A stretch of DNA of 64,000 bases from Methanocorpusculum vombati (GTDB taxonomy: Archaea > Halobacteriota > Methanomicrobia > Methanomicrobiales > Methanocorpusculaceae), in NCBI RefSeq assembly GCF_026891935.1, contig NZ_JAPTGC010000001.1:225184-289183 (forward strand). Direction: 5' to 3'. Shown here piece by piece: positions 28,543 through 37,533 of the stretch; within the stretch, counting starts at the first letter, position 1; the number at the start of each line of letters is the position of its first letter. The notes below the pieces were generated by a model. It did not search any database, was not told the origin of the DNA, and saw only the letters and a list, made by a program, of their open reading frames with translations. A program made the translations under genes and the position numbers.

Positions 28543-29349
28543 ATGAGACAGATAGCCCTCTACGGGAAGGGAGGTATCGGAAAATCCACGACATCCGCGA
28601 ACCTGTCGGCGGCGTTTTCGGAGATGGACCTGGATGTAATGCAGATAGGCTGCGATCCCAAGCATGACAGTACCCGGATGCTGATGCACGGACGCTGGAT
28701 TCCGACGGTTCTGGAACAGATGTATGAGAGAAAGGATCTTACCGCCGATGATGTTATTTTCACCGGGTTCGGGGGTGTCCGGTGTGTTGAGGCCGGCGGA
28801 CCGGAGCCGGGCATCGGTTGTGCGGGACGGGGTATTATTGCAACGTTTCAGCTGCTGGAGAAGATGAAGGCGCTGTACGGTGATGTGGTGGTGTATGATG
28901 TGCTGGGTGATGTGGTCTGCGGCGGGTTTGCAATGCCGATGCGGGACGGGTATGCACAGGAGGTGTATCTGGTGACAAGCGGCGAGCTGATGAGTCTGTA
29001 TGCCGCAAACAATATCTGTAAGGCAATTGCCCGGCTGTCGCAGCGGAGTACGGCACGATGCAGGCTGGGAGGCGTTATCTGCAACTCGAAGAATATGGAT
29101 AATGAACGTGAGCTGGTTGCGGAGTTTGCGACGCGGATTGGTTCAAATATGGTGCAGTTTGTTCCCCGCGACAAGGCGGTGCAGGCGGCGGAGGTGAACC
29201 AGATGACGGTGATTGAGCATGCGCCGCAGTCGCCGCAGGCGGAGGTCTATCGCGCACTTGCAAAGACGATTCTTTCCAATGAGAGTCTGCGTATCCCGAA
29301 AGCTCTCGAACTTGACGAGCTGGAAGATCTTGCCAGAGAATATTTATGA
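28543..29349 (+). CDS. NifH-like iron protein (ATP-driven reductase component)
   Basis: A 268-residue member of the NifH/BchL/CfbC family, homodimeric iron proteins that hydrolyse ATP to push single electrons into a partner enzyme. All key parts are intact: P-loop GKGGIGKST at 8-16, the DPKHDSTR switch at 38-45, the two cluster ligands Cys93 (in PGIGCAGRG, with the regulatory Arg95) and Cys126 (in [11 protein letters not shown]). It is first in a three-gene operon with NifD-like and NifK-like proteins, so those are its most probable partners. It could instead serve as CfbC in F430 synthesis, but no CfbD-type gene is adjacent. The length is a little under that of NifH. Confidence 0.87.
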   Translation: MRQIALYGKGGIGKSTTSANLSAAFSEMDLDVMQIGCDPKHDSTRMLMHGRWIPTVLEQMYERKDLTADDVIFTGFGGVRCVEAGGPEPGIGCAGRGIIATFQLLEKMKALYGDVVVYDVLGDVVCGGFAMPMRDGYAQEVYLVTSGELMSLYAANNICKAIARLSQRSTARCRLGGVICNSKNMDNERELVAEFATRIGSNMVQFVPRDKAVQAAEVNQMTVIEHAPQSPQAEVYRALAKTILSNESLRIPKALELDELEDLAREYL

Positions 29350-29356
29350 ATCCCGG

Positions 29357-30376
29357 ATGGCAGGGTGCACCTTAACCGGTGCCCTGTCGGTTGCCTGTTT
29401 TATTCCCGGAGCAGTAGCTGTGGTGCATGCTCCGCAGGGTTGTGTGCATCAGACGTTTTCGATGCTGCATGCGATGGCAAATGATCATGATATCTGGACT
29501 GTTCCGGAGATTATTGTTTCCGGGATCTCCGACCGTGAGGTGATCTTCGGCGGTGAGGAGTGTTTGTCCGATGCGCTGACGCGGGCTGCGGCGCGGTGTC
29601 CGGATCTGATTGTGGTGGTGACGTCCTGTGTTCCGGAGACGATCGGAGATGACTGCGGTGCGGTGTGTGCCCGCCATCCGTATGCGGACCGGATTGTGTA
29701 TGTGCCGACGTCGGGATTTCTGGGCGGCAGTGCAAAGGACGGGGAGAGTGCGGTGCTTGCGGCGCTTGCAGACCGTGCGCCTGCTGCGGAGCCGGTTCCG
29801 GGGACGGTTGCGCTGGTTGGTGAGAAGAATCTGGAGTCCGAGGCGGATCAGAACTATGCGGAGGTGGAGCGTCTGCTTGCCCGGCTGGGTCTGCGGGTTA
29901 CGGTGCGGTTCTGCCGGAACTGTGATTGTGCGACGCTGATGCGGCTTGGGACGGCGGCGTGTTTTATTCTGCGGGATGAACGGGCGGCGGATGCGGGGAA
30001 GAGGATCGGCGAACGGTTCGGCCGTCCGGTGCTGCCGGAATTTCCCCGCGGGTTGTCGGGCTGTCTTTCGTTTCTGCGGGCGGCGGGGGAGGCGTGCGGT
30101 GTTGCGGAGGAGAAGATTTCTGCGGCGGTTGCGGAGGAGCAGGCGTTTCAGGATGCGATGCTCGGACGGTTTGCAGGTCTTTGCGGGAAGGCGGTTTTTC
30201 TTGGTGCCGAGCCGTTTGCGGGTACTGCGGCGGTTGCCCGCGAGACGGTTGCCCGTCTGGGTATGCAGGAGCGTGCGGACGGGTTTTTGATCCGGCTGCC
30301 GTTTTATCTGCCCGTTGGCACCGCAGGTGTTGAGAAGATGCTGTATTTGTGGCGGCGGGCGGTGCACAATGGCTGA
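29357..30376 (+). CDS. NifD-like subunit of an uncharacterised nitrogenase-like reductase
   Basis: A 339-residue protein of the nitrogenase component 1 / oxidoreductase family, much shorter than NifD (~480-500). Three cysteines sit where component 1 proteins bind their bridging cluster: Cys4 (MAGCTLTGA), Cys29 (VVHAPQGC) and Cys91 (VVTSCVPETIGDD); NifD uses Cys62, 88 and 154 with similar spacing. VIFGGEECLSDAL corresponds to the usual glycine-rich turn. A Cys cluster RFCRNCDC near residue 180 might hold a further metal site. The ATG at 29357 starts 8 bases after the NifH-like stop; translation upstream in frame finds no family sequence. The start is so close to Cys4 that the N-terminus is minimal. 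The substrate is unknown. Codons ending in G are unusually frequent. Confidence 0.75.
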   Translation: MAGCTLTGALSVACFIPGAVAVVHAPQGCVHQTFSMLHAMANDHDIWTVPEIIVSGISDREVIFGGEECLSDALTRAAARCPDLIVVVTSCVPETIGDDCGAVCARHPYADRIVYVPTSGFLGGSAKDGESAVLAALADRAPAAEPVPGTVALVGEKNLESEADQNYAEVERLLARLGLRVTVRFCRNCDCATLMRLGTAACFILRDERAADAGKRIGERFGRPVLPEFPRGLSGCLSFLRAAGEACGVAEEKISAAVAEEQAFQDAMLGRFAGLCGKAVFLGAEPFAGTAAVARETVARLGMQERADGFLIRLPFYLPVGTAGVEKMLYLWRRAVHNG

Positions 30377-31514
30377 GAATGCGTGTGCAAATCCGGTCTG
30401 GCCGTGTGCGATGACGGGGGCTGCGGCGACGCTTGCGGGATTCCCGGATATTTGTGTGATAATTCACGGGTCGTCGGGTTGTTACTATTATCCGCGGTCA
30501 CTGCTGAAGGTTCCGCTGTTCAGTACGTATCTGCTGGAGTCGGAGATTGTGTTCGGGACGGTTGACCGGCTGCATGAGGTGGTGACGGAGGTTGCGACGA
30601 CCGGCAGGCCGGTTGCGGTGGTAAATACCTGTGTTCCTGCACTGACCGGTGAGGATTTGCAGACGGCGTTTGCAAATACGCCGGCGATGTTTGTGGATGC
30701 GCCGGGGTTCTGCGGGAATGCAGAGGAGGGAGCGGCAAAGGCGTTTGCGGCGATGATGCCGGAGGTTTCTGCAAGTCGGCCGGGCGTCAATATTGACGGG
30801 ATTCATCTGCTGGATCTGTTCTGGCGCGGAAATCTGTATGAGACGGAGCGGCTGCTCGGGCTGCTCGGAGTTCCGGTTGCGGTGCGATTCTGCCGCGATA
30901 CCTGGACAAATCTCCGGGCGGGGGCGGCACCGGTTACGGTTTCGGCAAATCCGTCGTACGGGTCAGGGGTGGGGGAGTGCTGCGGCAGTATGCTGTTTTT
31001 GGATATTCCGGGTACGGTTGACCGGCTGCTTACGCGGTTTCCGGATGCGGATGCGGATGCGGTGCTTGCGGAGCGGCAGCGGGCGGAGGAGCAGATGTTT
31101 TATTCCTGTGATAAGTATCTGCGGAAGTATACGCCGCCGGTCGTTGCGGTTGCGGCGCAGGGGAGTTATGCAATGTTTGCGAAGGCGATGATGGAACGGT
31201 ACTTCGGTTCTGACGTGCCGGTAGTGTTTGCCCGCGACCGGGCTGCGGCGGGTGTTTCGTACTCGGTGAATTCTGCGGAGATCAACGCGGCTGTTGCGGC
31301 GGCGGAACCGGATCTGATCCTCGGTTCAACGTTTGAGGCGGCAGGGTGCCGGAGTGCGGCATTCTTCGGAATTACGCCGCCGGACCGGAGCCGTGTTTCC
31401 GTTGCTGCCCGGCCTCTTGCCGGGGTTGAGGGGGGACTGGTGCTGATCGAGGGGGCACTGAATGCGCTGATGAACCGGCATGCAGCAGAAGAGAAGAAAC
31501 GGCGTTTCCCATAA
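30369..31514 (+). CDS. NifK-like subunit of an uncharacterised nitrogenase-like reductase
   Basis: A 381-residue second component 1-family protein whose ATG overlaps the stop of the NifD-like gene by 8 bases. Cys13 (WPCAMTGAA), Cys38 (IIHGSSGC) and Cys88 (VVNTCVPALTGEDL) match the P-cluster trio of NifK (Cys70, 95, 153) in order and near spacing. IVFGTVDRLHEVV is the family turn after the second cysteine. A GECCGSM motif near residue 210 and a C-terminal GSTFEAAG region follow. With the preceding subunit it would make an alpha2beta2 enzyme with up to six ligands per interface cluster. This pairing differs from CfbD, which is a single homologous subunit. Function unknown. Confidence 0.75.
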   Translation: MAENACANPVWPCAMTGAAATLAGFPDICVIIHGSSGCYYYPRSLLKVPLFSTYLLESEIVFGTVDRLHEVVTEVATTGRPVAVVNTCVPALTGEDLQTAFANTPAMFVDAPGFCGNAEEGAAKAFAAMMPEVSASRPGVNIDGIHLLDLFWRGNLYETERLLGLLGVPVAVRFCRDTWTNLRAGAAPVTVSANPSYGSGVGECCGSMLFLDIPGTVDRLLTRFPDADADAVLAERQRAEEQMFYSCDKYLRKYTPPVVAVAAQGSYAMFAKAMMERYFGSDVPVVFARDRAAAGVSYSVNSAEINAAVAAAEPDLILGSTFEAAGCRSAAFFGITPPDRSRVSVAARPLAGVEGGLVLIEGALNALMNRHAAEEKKRRFP

Positions 31515-31593
31515 AGATGAGTTACTATCTCATTTTTGGAATTTGTTTATGAGTGATGGAGGTTGCAGTGCTCAGTGCGCACTACCGGAAAAA

Positions 31594-33522
31594 TCACGAC
31601 AGGAAGAAGAACTTCAGGATCACAAACACAATCATCGCAACCGCAACCATCACGCACGAATGCTTTACGCCCGCAAGAGCTGATCCTTCACCCATCATAC
31701 CCGCTACAATCCCCGAACAGAACCCGTGAATAACCACCGAATGATAAATCAGCCGATCATACAGATCAATCGAAAACCCGGAACCAACTCCCGGCATCGC
31801 CATGCCCGACCCGACCATGGACATACCTTCCCCGCCCTGCATCATCATCGGCAGGAACATCACCACCAGAATCGCCTGCACAAACACAAACACAAAGAAT
31901 GCCAGATACACCACAATCACATACAGCAGCATATCCCCGCGGCGCTCACTCTTCAGCGTCACCATATTTTTCGCATCCTCCGCAATAATCTGCAAAACCT
32001 GCGACAGATTATTCGTAAAATGCTCGGCCTGTGAAACCAGAATCCCCATCCGGTCAATCGCCCCGATCCGGATATGCTCGCTGAACCGCTTAATCGCATC
32101 CGACGTCAGACTTCCCCACACAATATCCCGGTGAATCAGCCTGATCTCCTCCAGCATATTACTCTTTCCTCCCACCGCAATCAGCTCAATAGCCCGCGCA
32201 AGTGTCATATTATGCCGCACCGAAGACGCCATCTGATCCGCAAAATCCGGAATAGCCTCCTCGATCCTCCGGTGACGCCGCGAATAAATCGCATAAAATA
32301 CCGCAAACGGAATCAGCGCAACCAGAATCCCTGCCATCACAATATCCTCCGAAGCCGTCACCCACTCAAGAAATGTCCACGGTGTCAGCGGAACCGTCAC
32401 AAACAGGAAATACAAAATCCCTGTAACCACCAGCGCCGCGGGAATACTAAACAAAAACACCGTCCCGGGATGAAACATCATATACGTAACCGGTGACCGG
32501 AGAAACCGCAGAACACCTTCCCTTTCATCACGCTTGCGAAGCCGCTCAAACGCAAACGTCTCCGACTCATGCGGCATCACCACGCGAACCGACGAATATT
32601 CCGGCATTTCTTCCCAGATCCGCCGCTTCGTCTCATGAATCTCCTCCGACTTATCCTCATGCACCTCCGAGATCAGATCCAGCATCAAAAGAAACACCGC
32701 CGTCCCGAACGGCAGCATCACATAAATAATCAATGCAAGAATCAGCGGATTCGCGCTTGAGATCATTCCCATCACCATCACCACGATAATAATAAACAGC
32801 GGGCCCGCAACAAAAATCGTAATATACATCTCTGCAATAACGCCCAGCGTATTCAGATACACCTTCTGGGAAATACGCTGCTCCTCCCGCAGTTCCTCCA
32901 CCTTCATCCGCAGATAATCATTTGCCGATCCGATCGTCTTATACGACGACAACAGGCCCGTCAGGAAAAACCGGAACTTGTCCGACGGTGTCGTCTCCGC
33001 AAGCCGCGAGATCGCCGTATAGAAATCCAGTGAACACATCCTGCAGTCAAACACCACCTGCCGGAACTCACGGGCGGCCTCCCCGTAATAATCCGCATAC
33101 TTTGCAAGAGACTCAACCAGTGCATACAGATTCGGCTCCGACTTATGCAGTGCATACAGATACGTCGTCACATGAAACAGCGACAGGTCAATCCGCAGAC
33201 TCCTGCTCCCGCACTCAACCACCGGCAGATACAATATCGCCGTAAACGCACCGTACGTAGCCGCAAGCGCAATGGAAACCCACACCAGAACGATAACCAG
33301 ACCTAACGCAGGAAACACCAGGAAAAAGGACAGAGGAATAATCAGCTGCGACAAATACGCAAGCAGAAGAAACGTCGCAATACCCGACAGACCGCCGGAA
33401 ACCAGCGCGTACTGGTACAGCCGCTCCGCCTTCACATGCATCCGGGCAGAGAAAATCTCCCGCTCAAGAGACTCCAGCTGTGCCCTCTTTCGCTCCTTCA
33501 ATATCGCGCCGAACTGCATCAT
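31594..33522 (-). CDS. TadC/ArlJ-type membrane platform protein of a type IV pilus system
   Basis: A 642-residue integral membrane protein with two GspF-type (T2SSF) regions, roughly residues 130-260 and 440-560, separated and flanked by about nine hydrophobic helices. ArlJ/TadC proteins of this length anchor the pilus or archaellum base and couple to the assembly ATPase. FADQMASSVRHNMTLARAIE matches the second conserved helix pair. The start codon overlaps the stop of the ATPase gene by four bases, so the two are translated together. No archaellum-specific genes (arlF/G/H cluster, archaellins) are near, which favours adhesive pili over an archaellum. Confidence 0.85.
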   Translation of the reverse strand: MMQFGAILKERKRAQLESLEREIFSARMHVKAERLYQYALVSGGLSGIATFLLLAYLSQLIIPLSFFLVFPALGLVIVLVWVSIALAATYGAFTAILYLPVVECGSRSLRIDLSLFHVTTYLYALHKSEPNLYALVESLAKYADYYGEAAREFRQVVFDCRMCSLDFYTAISRLAETTPSDKFRFFLTGLLSSYKTIGSANDYLRMKVEELREEQRISQKVYLNTLGVIAEMYITIFVAGPLFIIIVVMVMGMISSANPLILALIIYVMLPFGTAVFLLMLDLISEVHEDKSEEIHETKRRIWEEMPEYSSVRVVMPHESETFAFERLRKRDEREGVLRFLRSPVTYMMFHPGTVFLFSIPAALVVTGILYFLFVTVPLTPWTFLEWVTASEDIVMAGILVALIPFAVFYAIYSRRHRRIEEAIPDFADQMASSVRHNMTLARAIELIAVGGKSNMLEEIRLIHRDIVWGSLTSDAIKRFSEHIRIGAIDRMGILVSQAEHFTNNLSQVLQIIAEDAKNMVTLKSERRGDMLLYVIVVYLAFFVFVFVQAILVVMFLPMMMQGGEGMSMVGSGMAMPGVGSGFSIDLYDRLIYHSVVIHGFCSGIVAGMMGEGSALAGVKHSCVMVAVAMIVFVILKFFFLS

Positions 33523-35150
33523 ATCAACAGACTATCCAGATCAGCCTTCAGATTCCGGTGCAGTGTCTGCGCCATAATGCCGCTCTCCAAAAGCACGGAC
33601 AGATCCTCCAGCGACGCAATAACCTTATCCGGCATAGAATAATACTTCCAGAGAATCTCCGACACATCACGGTAATCGCGAATCCGCTGATCAATCATCG
33701 CCTCAATCACCATCGCCCGGCGCTGCTGCTCCCGCGAAATCCAGTTCATATCATTCCCGGAAATCTCTGCAATATGCGCAAACATCTCCGAACGGGCGGA
33801 GTACACCGGAGTATCCGTATCAGGACGGTACTTGAACACCGTATTTACGATCACATCATTCGTTTCCGAAATGCCCACAATCTCCACAATCTCATTACAG
33901 CGGCGAATCTGTTTGCCCTCACGATACATACGCACCTGGGACGACACAATGTCCAGTGACTCAATCATCGCCCGCGGTACATTCAGCGGCTCATTTTCCA
34001 GCCGGTGAATTGCAGAGTCAACCGACCCCGCATGCAGCGTCGAAAACGTCGTATGTCCCGTGTTCATTGCCTGGAACAGTGTCTGTGCCTCAACACCGCG
34101 AACCTCACCCACCAGAATATACTCAGGACGCTGACGCATCGCAGCCTTCAGCAGATCAAACATCTCAATCGATGCCCGGTCTCCCCCCGAAACATTTGTC
34201 ACATCCGGCGTCACGGATGCAAGCCAGTTCTGATGACTCAGCGTGATCTCCCGCGTATCTTCAATTGTAATGACCTTTGACAGATGCGGGATAAACTGTG
34301 CCACTGCATTCAGCGACGTCGTCTTCCCTGATGCCGTACCCCCGATAAACAGAATCGACTGGTTATACTCCACCGCCAGCCAGAAGAACACCATCTCCTC
34401 AACCGTAAACGTCTGGTTCAGAATCAGATCAACCGGTGAATACGGCACCTCACGGAATTTCCGGATAGTAAACGATGACCCGTGACTGCTCACCGTCTTT
34501 CCGTAGGTCAGCTGCGCACGCGAACCATCCGACAGCGATGTATCCACAATCGGTGACGAGATCGAAATATGCTTACCCGTCTTCTGTGCAAGCATTACCA
34601 CCATCGCATCAAGATCCTCCTGTCTCTCAAACACAATCGACGTCCGGATATTCCGGTAATTCCGGTGGAACAAAAATATCGGCGTATTATACCCGTCGCA
34701 GGAAATATCCTCAATATCAATATCATTCTGCAGCGGATCCAGAATATTCCATCCCAGATAATTCCGCATCAGATAATACCGGATCTTATGCACAGAGTTT
34801 GGCTCAAGTTCAATCTCAAACCGTTCCAGATACGCATCCATCGCGTCATACAGTGCCTTTGTCTTACTCTCCGTATCCAGTGCCACATCCTCAAGAATCA
34901 GAATATCCCGAACCCCTGCAAACAGCCGCTCCAAAACCTCCTTTTCAAACGGAGTCAGCGACGGCTCAAATACAAGGTACACATACTCATTCGAAGGAGT
35001 TATCGCAATAACAATCAGCGCCAGACCGGGACGTGTCCAGTATGACTCCACAACCGTGTACGATGGATTCAGTTCCGGAGTAACAAGGGGATCGTCCCGT
35101 TCGAAATCATACTCCGGAACGGGCTCACGTACCTCTTTCTTCTTAAACAT
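33519..35150 (-). CDS. type IV pilus/archaellum-type assembly ATPase (GspE/ArlI family)
   Basis: A 543-residue cytoplasmic ATPase that powers pilin extraction and polymerisation. Using numbering from an upstream GTG at 35162, Walker A GGTASGKT is at 274-281, Walker B YILVGEVRG at 347-355 and the His box GHTTFSTLHAG at 369-379; subtract four for the ATG start. The N-terminal ~140 residues form the usual archaeal N-domain, followed by EDISCDGYNTPIFLFHRNY. The ATG at 35150 was preferred because GATATAAT about 23 bases upstream would give a leaderless start there. The gene is followed immediately by its membrane partner and preceded by a pilin gene 62 bases away. Confidence 0.9.
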   Translation of the reverse strand: MFKKKEVREPVPEYDFERDDPLVTPELNPSYTVVESYWTRPGLALIVIAITPSNEYVYLVFEPSLTPFEKEVLERLFAGVRDILILEDVALDTESKTKALYDAMDAYLERFEIELEPNSVHKIRYYLMRNYLGWNILDPLQNDIDIEDISCDGYNTPIFLFHRNYRNIRTSIVFERQEDLDAMVVMLAQKTGKHISISSPIVDTSLSDGSRAQLTYGKTVSSHGSSFTIRKFREVPYSPVDLILNQTFTVEEMVFFWLAVEYNQSILFIGGTASGKTTSLNAVAQFIPHLSKVITIEDTREITLSHQNWLASVTPDVTNVSGGDRASIEMFDLLKAAMRQRPEYILVGEVRGVEAQTLFQAMNTGHTTFSTLHAGSVDSAIHRLENEPLNVPRAMIESLDIVSSQVRMYREGKQIRRCNEIVEIVGISETNDVIVNTVFKYRPDTDTPVYSARSEMFAHIAEISGNDMNWISREQQRRAMVIEAMIDQRIRDYRDVSEILWKYYSMPDKVIASLEDLSVLLESGIMAQTLHRNLKADLDSLLI

Positions 35151-35212
35151 ACTCCGCTTCACCCCGAATTGGGATTATATCTCTTGGATCCATACGATCT
35201 CATGCAGAACAT

Positions 35213-35638
35213 TCAGGAGAACTGAATCCTGACATTTTTCAGAATGGCATCTTTCCCATCCGAAAACGTACCCTTAACCATGACGAATCGTGTCCCGACC
35301 ACACCATAGGCAATTCCCTCATACACAATCGGAACACCAACCGAAACCTCACGTGTACGGAACGACTCAGGTACTGAATCCGCTCCATCCACATAAATGG
35401 TAATAATCCGCAGATGCTCCGCATCTGATCCCGGAAGAACCGTTGCTATGATATCATTGCCGGAAAGGACAATATTCATCTGTACATCGCGGGATGACTG
35501 CACCTCATCCATGATGTTGGTCATCACAACAAAACCAACACCTACCAGTACCGCAATCACTACAATCACCAGTACAACCCCCATCGCTGGGGTAAACGAG
35601 GTCTTTTTATCAGTCACAAGGCAGCACGCTTCATGCAT
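35213..35638 (-). CDS. archaeal type IV pilin-like protein
   Basis: A 141-residue protein with a class III-type signal: a short charged leader (MHEACCLVTDKK) directly before TSFTPAMGVVLVIVVIAVLVGVGFVVM, the hydrophobic N-terminal helix that packs the pilus core. The S-F-T-P-A pattern corresponds to the V-S-P-V/A motif of archaeal pilins (DUF1628 type), with cleavage expected after the KK-T region. The C-terminal ~90 residues form a small beta-rich globular domain. Being first on the strand ahead of the ATPase and platform genes makes it the most likely substrate of that machine. The ATG at 35638 is selected over an upstream start that adds a tryptophan-rich leader. Confidence 0.78.
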   Translation of the reverse strand: MHEACCLVTDKKTSFTPAMGVVLVIVVIAVLVGVGFVVMTNIMDEVQSSRDVQMNIVLSGNDIIATVLPGSDAEHLRIITIYVDGADSVPESFRTREVSVGVPIVYEGIAYGVVGTRFVMVKGTFSDGKDAILKNVRIQFS

Positions 35639-35909
35639 GAGAATCCCTGAATACCGGGGAATCCACCAAATCACCGGTATGCCAAAGGGAATCTATTAAT
35701 TATATGGAAATACTCAGCTATATATTGTCTCCTCCAAACTGATTAGACTTGTTATCCTACAAAAAAAGAGACGGGAAATTTGGAGCAACACAAAATCCCA
35801 TACTTACGGGCAGCCATACGAAAAACCCCTGCCATCCGGAGCACACGAACCATGACAGTGCCGGCGGTCAACAAACAAATTGATGGACAACACCCCCTGG
35901 CACGGCAAC

Positions 35910-35945
35910 CTATAAATTCTCAAAGAAGGGAGATATACATAACGT
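35910..35945 (+). promoter_or_regulatory. TATA box and ribosome binding site of the KaiC/RAD55-like pair
   Basis: CTATAAATT near 35909-35917 and AAGGGAG near 35925-35931 precede the ATG at 35946. The expected transcription start lies near 35940. Confidence 0.4.
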
Positions 35946-36803
35946 ATGCCGGATACAATCAATGCCCGTGTTCTGCACGCAACCCGCGTCCCCTCCCTTG
36001 ACAAAGTACTCGGTGGAGGAATCCTTTCAGGTTCCACCATCCTGGTTCTCGCAGAACCGGGATCCGGCGGTGTTGAACTGGTGCAGACCTCCGTCATGAA
36101 CTACTGCAGCGACATTACCAAAGGAGAAAACGTACCGGAAGGAACAACCGCCCCGTCCGAACTGCACTACATCTCCCTCACCCTCAATAGGGAGATGTTC
36201 GAACAGCAGATAGCCAAACTCTTCAACGCAGAAAAACATCCCCGGTTCCGGGAAATGATGTCGCATCTCCACTATCTGGACCTGGGAGAAAGCTACTTCG
36301 GTAAAACCCACGTCCCGTATGACTGGTACGGGACCCAGAACTCCGTCCACGGTATGGTGAACATGTCCCCTTCCGATGACTACGGAGGGCTCACCATAAT
36401 TGCCGATAATATTCGGAAACTGCCAAAAGAAAGCATCATCTTCGTTGATTCCCTGACCGCACTCCTGCCGTACTGTACCAAAACCCCCGAAAACTGGTTT
36501 GAACTCGTCACCCTGATCCGGGGACTGACCCGTGCCGCAAAAAAATGGAATATCACGATCGTCTTCCTCCTCACCGCGGGAGTCCTTTCCGGTGGTCAGG
36601 AACACGAACTGATCGACGCCGTGGACGGCGTCCTGAAAATGTTCTGGCAGAAAGACACCACCGTCAAACGGCAGCGGCAGATGTACATCCTGAAATTTGT
36701 CGGACTCCTCCCGTGCATAGACCCCCGCGACATGGTAATCTTCAACGTAAAAGTCTCTGCAGGAGCAGGATTTGAGATCACAAACATGAGAATGGTAGCA
36801 TAA
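35946..36803 (+). CDS. RAD55/KaiC/GvpD-type protein with a degenerate Walker A motif
   Basis: A 285-residue RecA-superfamily protein of the archaeal KaiC-like group. The fold is suggested by the start (RVPSLDKVLGGGILSGSTILVLAEPGSGG), a Walker B-like SIIFVDSLTALLP, and the later FLLTAGVLSGG. The P-loop is abnormal: it reads AEPGSGGVEL at 36-45, so the Gly-Lys-Thr/Ser end that holds ATP phosphates is Gly-Gly-Val. ATP hydrolysis is therefore doubtful. The next gene, one base after, encodes a second such protein with a different defect. Proteins of this class serve in gas-vesicle, archaellum (ArlH) and signalling roles; here the pilus genes lie divergently 300 bases away, so a pilus-related regulatory or assembly role is inferred. 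Confidence 0.72.
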   Translation: MPDTINARVLHATRVPSLDKVLGGGILSGSTILVLAEPGSGGVELVQTSVMNYCSDITKGENVPEGTTAPSELHYISLTLNREMFEQQIAKLFNAEKHPRFREMMSHLHYLDLGESYFGKTHVPYDWYGTQNSVHGMVNMSPSDDYGGLTIIADNIRKLPKESIIFVDSLTALLPYCTKTPENWFELVTLIRGLTRAAKKWNITIVFLLTAGVLSGGQEHELIDAVDGVLKMFWQKDTTVKRQRQMYILKFVGLLPCIDPRDMVIFNVKVSAGAGFEITNMRMVA

Positions 36804-36804
36804 C

Positions 36805-37521
36805 ATGACAGGCATCAGCAATATATTCCTTTCCACCGGTGTGCAAGGACTCGACGAAATGATGGGGGGCGGATACATGGAAAACACCATCACGGCAATT
36901 ATTGGAGAAAGCGGAACCGGCAGAACAACCGCAGCATTACAGTTTCTTGCCGCAGGTGTCAGGAACGGGGAGGATGTCATGTACATCAGCTTCAGCCACA
37001 GCATCGATCGGATCAAAAGCAAACTGACCACCTCCCTCCCCTGGATAGAAAGTGAACTGGACAAAAAATTTCACTTCCTCAAACTCGACCCGAAGAACTT
37101 CGACTCCCTTTCCTACTATCTTGGAAACGGACTTCCCGAACTGCTCACCACCCTCAACATATCGCGTCTCGCGATCGACCCGATGACCCTGTATGAAGAC
37201 TCCCTGAAATACTCCGACCGCCAGACTTCCGTCATGTCCATCTACCACATCTACTGGACACTGAAGTCCGTACCCTGTACCACCGTTGTTGTCCTTGCCT
37301 CAAACATTGCCGACCCTCTGCAAAGTACCTACGGCTACTCCGAAAAATTCGCCGACAACGTACTCTTCCTTGTCAGGGAATTTCCCAAAGACACTCTGTT
37401 AAACGAATACCGGAAAATCCTCCTCGTTATCAAGACCCGCTACTCCGGCCACGATCATCACGGAAAAATACTGAAATTCACCCGCGAGGGAATCATGTAC
37501 CTCGAATCCCCGCAGCCATAA
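36805..37521 (+). CDS. RAD55/KaiC-type protein with Arg in place of the Walker A Lys
   Basis: A 238-residue RecA-superfamily protein. The N-terminus reads FLSTGVQGLDEMMGGGYMEN, the standard KaiC/RAD55 opening. The P-loop is GESGTGRTT at 34-42: the invariant Lys is Arg40, which usually destroys hydrolysis, though nucleotide binding may survive. A Walker B-like segment SRLAIDPMTLYE lies near 125-135. The start is one base past the stop of the first KaiC-like gene, so they are co-expressed and may form a heteromer. It ends 12 bases before the convergent Cache-protein gene. Confidence 0.74.
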   Translation: MTGISNIFLSTGVQGLDEMMGGGYMENTITAIIGESGTGRTTAALQFLAAGVRNGEDVMYISFSHSIDRIKSKLTTSLPWIESELDKKFHFLKLDPKNFDSLSYYLGNGLPELLTTLNISRLAIDPMTLYEDSLKYSDRQTSVMSIYHIYWTLKSVPCTTVVVLASNIADPLQSTYGYSEKFADNVLFLVREFPKDTLLNEYRKILLVIKTRYSGHDHHGKILKFTREGIMYLESPQP

Positions 37522-37533
37522 AAAAAGAAAAAT

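Noticed and set aside
29372..30367. Long minus-strand frame rich in Arg, His and Pro across the NifD-like gene.
   Set aside because: It is the complement of a gene with clear family motifs and has no recognisable domain; high G at third positions of the true gene suppresses stops on the other strand.
28543..31514. Calling the three genes cfbC/cfbD of coenzyme F430 synthesis or nifHDK.
   Set aside because: CfbD is a single subunit and does not pair with a second homologue; true NifD and NifK are over 100 residues longer and are accompanied by nifE, nifN and nifB. Only the superfamily level is supported.
31594..35638. Archaellum operon.
   Set aside because: Archaellin, arlF/G and arlX/CDE-type genes are missing; pilin, ATPase and platform alone indicate a type IV pilus-like system.
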